DNA of 5,141 nt, from assembly GCA_945874195.1 (NCBI GenBank), contig CAMCFW010000195.1, forward strand, positions 1-5,141, in the 5' to 3' direction. This DNA is from Chryseobacterium gleum (GTDB taxonomy: Bacteria > Bacteroidota > Bacteroidia > UBA10329). The notes beneath the pieces are model-generated. The model was not told the DNA's origin, searched no databases, and saw only the letters and a list, made by a program, of their open reading frames with translations. Positions within the stretch are counted from its first letter, which is position 1, and every line of letters starts with the position of its first letter. The position numbers were made by a program, and so were the translations under genes. Shown piece by piece: positions 1-5,141 of this stretch.

Positions 1-750
1 TTAGGTGTTGATGGTGCGCTTGGCCTGCGGAATGCCCCGACACTGGCAAACATCGGCTATGCACCTCGGCTATTTCACGATGGGGGGGTGGCTGATCTGG
101 AACTTCAATCGCAGCAGCCCATCTTCTCTTCGGAAGAGATGAACTTTTCCATTGCGGGTTTTTTGGAACGCATTGCCGATGATGAGGAATACCGCTGGAT
201 GTTCAACGAAGCCTATGGCCGCGAACCCGATGCGTTTGGCATTACCCGAGCCATTGCTTCGTTTGAAAGGACGTTCATCAGTGGGAATTCCCGCTTCGAC
301 CAATACGCCTATCAGGGAATGGAATCTGCACTTTCTGAGCAGGAGCTACGTGGAAAAACGGTCTTCTTCTCTGACGGAACGAAATGCGCCACCTGTCACC
401 AACCACCGCTGTTCACCAACTATGCCTATGAGAACATCGGACTGTATCTGAACTATGCCGATAGCGGTCGGGCACGCATCAGCCATCTGCCCGAAGACCG
501 GGGCAGGTTCAAGGTGCCGACACTTCGGAACATTGAATTGACCGCTCCCTATATGCACGATGGAAGTATGCAATCGCTTGAACAGGTTGTGGCCCATTTC
601 AATTCGGGCGGGGTCGGCCATCCGAATCAGAGTGCCGATATTCTCCCATTGAACCTTACCGCGCAGCAGCAAGCGGACCTGGTGGCATTTCTCAGAACGC
701 TCACTGATCAGCAGTTCCTTACCGAGCCAGATCTTTCTGAGCCGGATTAA
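1..750 (+). CDS. Di-heme cytochrome c peroxidase (MauG/CcpA family), 3' part only
   Basis: The reading frame is open from base 1 to the TAA at 748-750, giving 249 visible residues; the start and the first heme site lie upstream. Family members are periplasmic enzymes that reduce hydrogen peroxide to water with electrons from small cytochromes or quinol-linked donors; some (MauG) instead oxidise protein substrates. Visible signatures, numbered from the first visible codon: the inter-domain segment RNAPTLANIGY followed by LFHDGG (residues 10-29), the second c-heme motif CATCH (129-133, bases 385-399), the segment FKVPTLRN (170-177), and APYMHDGS (182-189), whose Met185 is at the usual axial-ligand position. 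The C-terminal ADLVAFLRTL helix is also typical. The protein ends with a short acidic tail. It is separated from the next gene by 75 bp that carry a separate promoter, so it is probably not in the same transcription unit. The family assignment is firm; peroxidase versus other MauG-like activity cannot be settled from this fragment. Confidence 0.93.
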   Translation, partial: LGVDGALGLRNAPTLANIGYAPRLFHDGGVADLELQSQQPIFSSEEMNFSIAGFLERIADDEEYRWMFNEAYGREPDAFGITRAIASFERTFISGNSRFDQYAYQGMESALSEQELRGKTVFFSDGTKCATCHQPPLFTNYAYENIGLYLNYADSGRARISHLPEDRGRFKVPTLRNIELTAPYMHDGSMQSLEQVVAHFNSGGVGHPNQSADILPLNLTAQQQADLVAFLRTLTDQQFLTEPDLSEPD

Positions 751-764
751 GCTACACATAGTAT

Positions 765-780
765 TGTGACAACCGTCACA
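765..780. promoter_or_regulatory. CRP/FNR-family operator, perfect TGTGA-N6-TCACA palindrome
   Basis: TGTGAC-AACC-GTCACA is a perfect inverted repeat with 6-bp arms in the 75-bp gap before the TauE gene. It matches the classical CRP consensus TGTGA-N6-TCACA at all ten specified bases. Its centre (772.5) lies about 41.5 bp upstream of the start point predicted from the -7 box at 802-809, the position used by class II activators that touch RNA polymerase. There is no T-run after it, which argues against a terminator. The cognate regulator is not in the window; a CRP/FNR-family protein is inferred from the motif alone. Confidence 0.7.
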
Positions 781-802
781 GGCCGCTGCACCTTCAGCCT
801 GT
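778..802 (+). repeat. Inverted repeat ACAGGC-N13-GCCTGT overlapping operator and -7 box
   Basis: ACAGGC (778-783) and GCCTGT (797-802) are perfect complements separated by 13 nt. The left arm shares three bases with the right arm of the CRP-type palindrome and the right arm touches the first base of the -7 box. As RNA read through from the peroxidase gene it could form a weak hairpin, mutually exclusive with the one formed by 765-780. No U-tract follows, so a terminator call is not supported. It may be chance or a second operator. Confidence 0.3.
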
Positions 803-809
803 ATCTTTG
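802..809 (+). promoter_or_regulatory. Bacteroidota-type -7 promoter element (TATCTTTG)
   Basis: TATCTTTG matches the Bacteroidota sigma-ABfr -7 consensus TAnnTTTG at every specified position. It lies 16 bp before the ATG at 826, so the predicted start point (about 813-815) would leave a leader of only about 12 nt. No TTG/TTTG -33 element is seen at the usual 17-23 bp spacing. A missing -33 box combined with an upstream activator site suggests an activator-dependent promoter. The start point is estimated from the motif, not measured. Confidence 0.55.
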
Positions 810-825
810 ACCCCGACATCGAACA

Positions 826-1617
826 ATGGAAGTAGCAGGTTGGATAATGGCAATGGTGATCGGGGTTACGCTCGGTCTGTTGGGCGGAGGAGGCTCCATC
901 CTTACTGTTCCCGTATTGGTCTATCTGTTGGCCATCGACCCTGTGCTTTCCACGGGTTATTCGCTATTCATTGTAGGGCTTGCTTCAATGGTCGGGGCGT
1001 TCACCTATCTCAGAAAGGGACAGGTTGACCTGAAAACAGCCGCGATTTTCGGGATTCCATCCATTGCTGCGGTCTATTTTTCGAGAAAGGTGCTGGTGCC
1101 AGCAATCCCATTGGAGATCTTTACCGTGGGCGATCTTGTGATCACAAAGAACATTGCCATCATGGTGCTGTTTGCCTTATTGATGATAGCCGCCTCTTAT
1201 TCCATGATCCGGCCTAGCAAACTCGGTTCGGTAGGAACAGGCATTGTGCGATATAACTACCCGATTATCCTTTTAGAAGGACTTGTGGTCGGAACACTGA
1301 CAGGACTTGTGGGCGCAGGAGGCGGCTTTCTCATCATTCCGGCCCTTGTTCTGTTCACGGGATTGAGCATGAAAATGGCTGTTGGTACCTCGCTGCTCAT
1401 TATCGCTGTCAAATCGCTTATCGGTTTTATAGGCGATGTTCAGAATTACGCAATGGATTGGCCGTTCCTGCTCGGTTTCTCTGCCTTGGCGGTTGTCGGT
1501 ATCTTCGTTGGGTCGAAACTGTCGAATTTCGTTCCGAGCGAAAAACTGAAACCCGCCTTCGGATGGTTCACGCTGATCATGGGTATTTACATACTTGGGA
1601 AAGAACTCTTATTTTGA
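826..1617 (+). CDS. TauE/SafE family sulfur-anion exporter
   Basis: This is a 263-residue integral inner-membrane protein of the TauE/SafE (DUF81) family, whose characterised members are assigned export of sulfite, sulfoacetate or related anions. The internal duplication typical of the family is visible: a first glycine-rich repeat around residues 17-57 (GLLGGGGSILTVPVLVYL) and a second around 156-200 (GLVGAGGGFLIIPALVLF). Both halves have several long hydrophobic stretches. I see no cysteine in the protein, so it is not a YeeE-type thiosulfate importer that depends on membrane Cys residues. The ATG at 826 is preferred because it directly precedes the first membrane segment and follows the predicted promoter; there is no Shine-Dalgarno sequence. 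It is followed after 17 nt by a persulfide dioxygenase gene, the same pairing as in the staphylococcal cst operon, so the likely substrate is sulfite or thiosulfate made by that enzyme. The exact substrate is inference. Confidence 0.9.
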   Translation: MEVAGWIMAMVIGVTLGLLGGGGSILTVPVLVYLLAIDPVLSTGYSLFIVGLASMVGAFTYLRKGQVDLKTAAIFGIPSIAAVYFSRKVLVPAIPLEIFTVGDLVITKNIAIMVLFALLMIAASYSMIRPSKLGSVGTGIVRYNYPIILLEGLVVGTLTGLVGAGGGFLIIPALVLFTGLSMKMAVGTSLLIIAVKSLIGFIGDVQNYAMDWPFLLGFSALAVVGIFVGSKLSNFVPSEKLKPAFGWFTLIMGIYILGKELLF

Positions 1618-1634
1618 ACTGAAATAAACGCATT

Positions 1635-3032
1635 ATGAAAGTAGAACAACTGTACACGAAATGTTTGGCCGAAGCGGCCTACTACATTGAATCGGAAGGC
1701 GAAGTGGCCATCATTGATCCGCTTCGAGAAACACAGCCTTACTTGGAAATGGCGCAACACAACAACGCCAGGATCAAGTACATCTTTGAAACACACTTCC
1801 ATGCTGATTTCGTTTCGGGACACGTGGATTTGGCTAAGCAAACAGGCGCCACCATCGTTTACGGACCCACCGCCAAGGCAGGTTTCGACATCCACACCGC
1901 CACCGATGGCGAGGAATTCAAGGTCGGAAAACTTACCATTAAAGTGCTTCACACACCCGGCCACACCATGGAATCAGCCACGTTCCTCCTATTGGATGAG
2001 AACAGGAAGGAACACGCCATTTTCACTGGCGACACGCTTTTTGTGGGTGATGTGGGGCGTCCGGACCTTGCGGTGAAGACCGACCTGACGCGCGAAGACC
2101 TTGCAGGGCATCTCTACGATTCCATCTGGAACAAGATCATGCCGCTGCCGGATGATGTGATCCTTTATCCGGGTCACGGTGCCGGTTCGGCCTGCGGAAA
2201 GAACATCGGAAAGGAGACCTACGACACACTCGGCAATCAGAAGAGGGTGAATTATGCCTTGCAGAAGATGAGTAAGGAGGCGTTCATCAAAGAAGTGACG
2301 TCCGGCCTGTTGCCTCCGCCACAGTATTTCCCGAAGAACGCCATGATCAACAAGACGGGTTATGAGTCGCTGAATGACGTGATGAAAAAGGGAAACACAG
2401 CCCTCAGTCTCGCAGCATTCAAGAAGGAGGCAGACAACGGAGCGCTCATTATTGACACCCGCACCCAACAGGAATATGTGAAAGGTTCGGTGCCCGGTTC
2501 GCTCTTCATCGGTGTGGGAGGCGATTTCGCCATCTGGCTCGGAACTTTGGTTCAGGACATCAAACAACCGATCTTGTTCATTGCAAACCAAGGCAAGGAA
2601 GAGGAAGTGGTGCTGCGCGCATCAAGGGTCGGCTACGATAATGTGGTCGGATACCTCGAAGGCGGTTTCGGAACGTGGACATCGGCAGGTGAAAAGGTGG
2701 AGACCATCACTTCCATCACTGCCGAGGAATTCGCGAAGCGCATGGGAGAGCGCACCATTCTGGATGTGCGCAAACCAGGCGAGTTTGAAGCCGAACATGT
2801 AGAAAAGGCCTCGACCTTTCCGCTCGATTACATCAACAGCAACCTCGATAAATTGGACCGCAACAAGCCCTATTTCGTGCATTGTGCAGGAGGCTATCGA
2901 TCGGTCATTGCCAGTTCAATTCTTAAGGCGAATGGTATTACCAATGTGATCGATGTGGCAGGTGGAATGGGAGCAATCCTGAAAACGGATGCGCCTGTCA
3001 CGGCTTATGTTTGCCCTTCCACACTTTTGTGA
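1635..3032 (+). CDS. cstB-like: CstB-like persulfide dioxygenase-sulfurtransferase (MBL + two rhodanese domains)
   Basis: A 465-residue cytoplasmic protein with three domains. Residues 1 to about 235 form an ETHE1-type metallo-beta-lactamase domain. The predicted mononuclear Fe(II) ligands are His54 (in THFHADFVSGH), His110 (HTPGH) and Asp133 (TGDTLF); His56, Asp58 and YPGH (His181) are also present. The HADF rather than HADH form matches CstB as I recall it more than human ETHE1. Residues about 255-355 are a rhodanese-like domain whose active-site loop (FIANQGKEEE) has no cysteine, so it is a pseudo-rhodanese. Residues about 360-458 are a second rhodanese with catalytic Cys417 in HCAGGYRS. 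Cys187 (GSACGK) sits in the MBL domain near the predicted metal site. Domain order and length match Staphylococcus CstB (about 444 residues), which turns low-molecular-weight persulfides into thiosulfate via sulfite. The ATG follows an A-rich 17-nt gap after the TauE gene. The precise persulfide substrate is inference. Confidence 0.9.
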   Translation: MKVEQLYTKCLAEAAYYIESEGEVAIIDPLRETQPYLEMAQHNNARIKYIFETHFHADFVSGHVDLAKQTGATIVYGPTAKAGFDIHTATDGEEFKVGKLTIKVLHTPGHTMESATFLLLDENRKEHAIFTGDTLFVGDVGRPDLAVKTDLTREDLAGHLYDSIWNKIMPLPDDVILYPGHGAGSACGKNIGKETYDTLGNQKRVNYALQKMSKEAFIKEVTSGLLPPPQYFPKNAMINKTGYESLNDVMKKGNTALSLAAFKKEADNGALIIDTRTQQEYVKGSVPGSLFIGVGGDFAIWLGTLVQDIKQPILFIANQGKEEEVVLRASRVGYDNVVGYLEGGFGTWTSAGEKVETITSITAEEFAKRMGERTILDVRKPGEFEAEHVEKASTFPLDYINSNLDKLDRNKPYFVHCAGGYRSVIASSILKANGITNVIDVAGGMGAILKTDAPVTAYVCPSTLL

Positions 3033-3062
3033 GAGATTTTAAAAACCAATAAAACGACAACA

Positions 3063-3470
3063 ATGAAAAAAGTAATGAACGTGTTCGTGGCCTTCGCGGC
3101 TGCGCTTAGTATGGTTTCTTGTTCGAACGGACAGAACAAGACAACGGAAGGTGCTATTGCCAAAAATGTGAACGTGGAAGAGTTTTTCAAACACATACAA
3201 GGCGCGCAACTCCTAGATGTGCGAACTCCAGAAGAATGGAACGAAGGCATCATTGAAGGTGCCACATTGGCCAATATCTACGATGCCGATTTTGATGCGA
3301 AACTGGCCAAGTTGGACAAGTCGAAGCCCGTGGCCGTCTATTGCAAATCGGGTGGACGAAGCGGACAGGCCATGGCCAAAATGAACGAATTGGGCTTCAA
3401 GGAGGTGTATAACCTGGATGGAGGCATCGGTGCTTGGAACAGCGCGAAGAAACCGACTGTAAAACCGTGA
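3063..3470 (+). CDS. Single-domain rhodanese lipoprotein
   Basis: A 135-residue protein with a lipoprotein signal peptide (MKK start, hydrophobic core at residues 4-18, predicted lipidated Cys20 in SMVSC) followed by a short polar linker and one rhodanese domain (about 36-128). The catalytic loop is CKSGGRS with Cys94, and the domain ends with the usual NLDGGIGAW segment. LLDVRTPEEWNEG (50-62) is the conserved CH2-type motif. All residues expected for persulfide transfer are present, so it should be active, but on the periplasmic side of the inner membrane or on the outer membrane. It would move sulfane sulfur from a donor such as thiosulfate or polysulfide to a thiol acceptor. The 30-bp gap before it is A-rich with no clear Shine-Dalgarno. 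It follows the CstB-like gene and precedes a heme lipoprotein by 2 nt, so co-expression is likely. The lipobox residue at -3 is Met, which is permissive rather than ideal. Confidence 0.88.
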   Translation: MKKVMNVFVAFAAALSMVSCSNGQNKTTEGAIAKNVNVEEFFKHIQGAQLLDVRTPEEWNEGIIEGATLANIYDADFDAKLAKLDKSKPVAVYCKSGGRSGQAMAKMNELGFKEVYNLDGGIGAWNSAKKPTVKP

Positions 3471-3472
3471 TC

Positions 3473-4087
3473 ATGGGAAAAAGTTGGCAGGTGATCGCGG
3501 TGCTGTTGGTGGCCGCTGCTTGGATGCAGGGCTGCTCGGAGCAGAAACCGGTGGAGCAGGTGAACAGGAACGTGCAATACGTTTCGGGCGCTGATGAGGT
3601 GACCTACCTCAAGATCGGGAAGGAGATCACCGACACGATCGGATCAAGCCTGAAAATGAATCTGACCAAGGCCATGCAGGAAAGTGGACCTGTGAACGCG
3701 GTTCAGTTCTGCAACGCCAATGCCATGGAGCTAACGGCCATTTATTCAGAGAAGTATAGCACCGATGTGAAGCGTGTTTCGGACCGCAACCGCAACGAGG
3801 CCAATGGGGTGAACAGCTTAGAATTGGATGTGTTGGCCGATTTCCGTCAGATGATGGCGAAAGGAGAAACCGTTGCGCCCCGCGTGGCCATCGATGCGGA
3901 AGGCAAGAAAAACTATTACGCCCCGATCTTTACGGGCGGCCTATGCCTTTCGTGCCATGGCGATGTTAAGAACATGCAGCCCGAACTGGTTGCGGCCATC
4001 GACAGCCTCTATCCCAAGGACAAGGCGAAAGGCTATGCGATCGATGAGCTTCGGGGCATTTGGAGTATCAAATTCAAAAACAGTTAA
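3473..4087 (+). CDS. DUF3365 (Tll0287-like) c-type heme lipoprotein
   Basis: A 204-residue protein. Residues 1-20 are a lipoprotein signal, with Cys21 (WMQGC) the predicted lipidated residue. The rest resembles the DUF3365/Tll0287-like domain: AVQFCNANA with Cys80, the RVSDRNRNEAN segment (101-111), YYAPIFTGGLCLSCHG with the single c-heme motif C158-L-S-C161-H162, and a GIWSIKF ending. In the Tll0287 structure the heme iron is held by His and a Cys thiolate; His162 and Cys80 are the matching residues here, so unusual His/Cys ligation is predicted. The family's role is unsettled; redox or ligand sensing has been proposed. I chose the ATG at 3473, 2 nt after the previous stop, because it gives a clean signal peptide; an in-frame TTG at 3434 would put a charged extension before it. 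No membrane anchor other than the lipid is seen. The family call is confident; the function in this operon is not known. Confidence 0.87.
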   Translation: MGKSWQVIAVLLVAAAWMQGCSEQKPVEQVNRNVQYVSGADEVTYLKIGKEITDTIGSSLKMNLTKAMQESGPVNAVQFCNANAMELTAIYSEKYSTDVKRVSDRNRNEANGVNSLELDVLADFRQMMAKGETVAPRVAIDAEGKKNYYAPIFTGGLCLSCHGDVKNMQPELVAAIDSLYPKDKAKGYAIDELRGIWSIKFKNS

Positions 4088-4089
4088 CG

Positions 4090-4386
4090 ATGGCAAATTT
4101 CAATGAGATCATCAATTCCGATAAGCCCGTGCTTATCGACTTTCACGCCACATGGTGCGGGCCTTGCAAGGCAATGACCCCGATCCTGCAGGATGTTTCG
4201 AAGAAGGTGGGCGACAAGGCCACCATCCTGAAGATCGATGTGGACAAGAACCCCAATGTGGCGGCCAAATACCAGATCCAAGGCGTTCCAACGCTTATGG
4301 TTTTCAAGAAAGGGAAAATGCTTTGGCGGCAGAGTGGGGTGGTGCCTGCCCACCAGTTGGTCAACATACTTGAGCAGAACGCCTGA
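4090..4386 (+). CDS. trxA-like: Thioredoxin
   Basis: A 98-residue single-domain thioredoxin with the classical active site WCGPC (residues 22-26), the buried DFHATW strand before it and the cis-proline in GVPTLMVF (Pro67). Length is close to the usual 105-110, slightly short at the N-terminus. There is no signal peptide, so it acts in the cytoplasm, reduced by thioredoxin reductase, as a general disulfide reductase. In this operon a plausible job is to reduce persulfides on the CstB-like rhodanese Cys417 or other sulfurtransferases, releasing sulfide; thioredoxin is a known acceptor for rhodanese persulfide in other systems. The ATG at 4090 is 2 nt after the preceding stop and fits the family N-terminus; the in-frame TTG at 4060 lies inside the previous gene. 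The ORF ends at TGA 4384-4386, overlapping the next start by one base. Confidence 0.93.
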   Translation: MANFNEIINSDKPVLIDFHATWCGPCKAMTPILQDVSKKVGDKATILKIDVDKNPNVAAKYQIQGVPTLMVFKKGKMLWRQSGVVPAHQLVNILEQNA

Positions 4387-5141
4387 TGGAGATATTGGAG
4401 ATTTTCTGGAACGCCACGCGTGGTTATCTGAACTGGGTGGTCAGCGAGGTCACGTTCAACTACGATTACAAACCGTGGTACCAGAACTATTTCTACGCGC
4501 TCATTCTGCTTTCGCTCGTTGTTTGGAGATTGGAAGTGCTGTTCCCTTGGCGCAAGCAGCAGTCCGTTTTCCGTAAGGATTTCTGGCTCGATGGGTTCTA
4601 CATGTTTTTCAACTTCTTCGTCTTCGGGCTGTTTGTCAGCGGTTTTTTTGCGCTTTTCGAATACGGTTTTTCCAAGTTCGGGATCACCATGAAGTCTCTT
4701 GTCCTTTTAGATCTTGAAGATTTCCGGCTTTGGTCGCAACTGCTCATCTTCTTCATCATCAACGACTTTGTGCAGTGGTTCACCCATGTGATACTGCATC
4801 GCTTTTCTGTGCTTTGGCGCTTTCATCAGGTGCATCATTCGGTACTCGAAATGGGTTTTGCCGCTCACTTGCGCTTCCATTGGATGGAAAATGTGCTCTA
4901 CAAACCGCTCAAGACCTTGGCCGTGATGATCATTGGTGGATTTGAACCGCAGCATGCGTTCTTCATCCATTTCATTGCCATAACCATCGGCCACCTGAAC
5001 CACGCCAATGTGCGCATCACTTGGGGGCCGTTGAAATACATCTTCAACAATTCGGTGATGCACCTTTACCACCACGCCAAGCAGCTACCGAAGGACCGCC
5101 CCTACGGCATGAATTACGGCATCAGTCTCAGCCTTTGGGAC
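4386..5141 (+). CDS. Sterol desaturase / fatty acid hydroxylase family membrane protein, 3' end missing
   Basis: Open from ATG 4386 to the window end, 252 residues visible and no stop reached. It overlaps the thioredoxin stop in TGATG, an arrangement typical of translational coupling. The family comprises di-iron membrane enzymes that hydroxylate or desaturate lipids (sterols, fatty acids, carotenoids). Histidine clusters that bind iron are visible: HVILH (134-138), HQVHH (147-151) and HLYHH (226-230), plus His161, His165, His203 and His206. Hydrophobic membrane segments lie around 33-50, 70-91, 116-133 and 174-200. The short aromatic N-terminus and the FRKDFWLDGFYMFFN segment also fit bacterial members. 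The lipid substrate cannot be deduced. It is not a known member of sulfide-detoxification operons, so it may simply be a downstream passenger, or it may modify membrane lipids; I have no evidence to choose. Confidence 0.88.
   Translation, partial: MEILEIFWNATRGYLNWVVSEVTFNYDYKPWYQNYFYALILLSLVVWRLEVLFPWRKQQSVFRKDFWLDGFYMFFNFFVFGLFVSGFFALFEYGFSKFGITMKSLVLLDLEDFRLWSQLLIFFIINDFVQWFTHVILHRFSVLWRFHQVHHSVLEMGFAAHLRFHWMENVLYKPLKTLAVMIIGGFEPQHAFFIHFIAITIGHLNHANVRITWGPLKYIFNNSVMHLYHHAKQLPKDRPYGMNYGISLSLWD

Larger units (their letters stand above)
826..5141 (+). other. Putative persulfide-detoxification operon
   Basis: Six consecutive same-strand genes with gaps of 17, 30, 2, 2 and -1 nt and no terminator-like hairpin with a T-run between them. 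A single predicted promoter with a CRP-type operator precedes the first. Four of the six (TauE exporter, CstB-like enzyme, rhodanese lipoprotein, thioredoxin) have a direct link to sulfane-sulfur chemistry. The heme lipoprotein and the sterol-desaturase-family gene are included because of their spacing alone. The end of the operon lies beyond the window. Co-transcription is inferred from spacing and is not shown by the sequence. Confidence 0.7.

Noticed and set aside
765..780. The palindrome as a transcription terminator for the peroxidase gene
   Set aside because: The arms are only 6 bp and not GC-rich, and no T-run follows; the match to an operator consensus explains it better.
346..819. 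Open frame of 157 codons on the minus strand
   Set aside because: It lies almost wholly antisense to the cytochrome c peroxidase, which has clear family motifs; the minus-strand translation shows no recognisable domain.
1989..2591. Open frame of 200 codons on the minus strand
   Set aside because: It is antisense to the CstB-like gene, whose active-site motifs occupy this region; the minus-strand product has no recognisable motif or plausible start context.
3006..3013. TATGTTTG, a second match to the -7 consensus, 50 nt before the rhodanese lipoprotein start
   Set aside because: It lies inside the CstB-like coding region with no -33 element, and about one such six-base match is expected by chance in 5 kb per strand. 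An internal promoter is possible but not supported.
3434..3472. Upstream in-frame TTG start for the DUF3365 protein
   Set aside because: It would lie within the rhodanese gene and add a charged stretch before the signal peptide. The ATG at 3473 gives a normal lipoprotein signal.
4060..4089. Upstream in-frame TTG start for thioredoxin
   Set aside because: It overlaps the end of the heme lipoprotein gene; the ATG at 4090 fits the thioredoxin N-terminus.
4238..4576. Open frame of 112 codons on the plus strand
   Set aside because: It is a frame shadow across the thioredoxin and sterol-desaturase-family genes, both of which have diagnostic motifs in other frames.

Overview
The window looks like Bacteroidota chromosome, probably Flavobacteriia-like or a relative. 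Three things point there. Most genes have A-rich leaders and no Shine-Dalgarno sequence. The one clear intergenic promoter has a TAnnTTTG-type -7 element. Two consecutive genes encode small lipoproteins alongside Bacteroidota-typical families. The phylum assignment is inference from these traits, not from a database match.

Layout: every gene is on the + strand. Positions 1-750 are the 3' part of a di-heme cytochrome c peroxidase (MauG/CcpA family) whose start lies upstream. A 75-bp gap (751-825) is the only real intergenic region. It holds a perfect CRP-type palindrome (TGTGA-N6-TCACA) about 41.5 bp upstream of the start point predicted from a Bacteroidota -7 box, followed directly by the next gene. 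From 826 to the window end there is a tight gene string with gaps of 17, 30, 2, 2 and -1 nt: a TauE/SafE sulfur-anion exporter; a CstB-like persulfide dioxygenase-sulfurtransferase (metallo-beta-lactamase domain, inactive rhodanese, active rhodanese); a small lipoprotein rhodanese; a lipoprotein c-type heme protein of the DUF3365/Tll0287 family; a cytoplasmic thioredoxin; and a membrane sterol-desaturase/fatty-acid-hydroxylase family protein cut off by the window end.

Taken together, 826-4386 reads as a sulfide/persulfide detoxification operon, related in logic to the staphylococcal cst operon (TauE plus CstB). CstB would oxidise glutathione-type or other low-molecular-weight persulfide to sulfite and use its rhodanese domain to make thiosulfate. 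TauE would export the resulting sulfur oxyanion. Thioredoxin would regenerate thiols or accept sulfane sulfur. What is not part of the textbook version is the envelope module: a periplasm-facing rhodanese lipoprotein next to a predicted His/Cys-ligated heme lipoprotein. That module, and its apparent control by a CRP/FNR-family activator, are the most interesting parts of the window.
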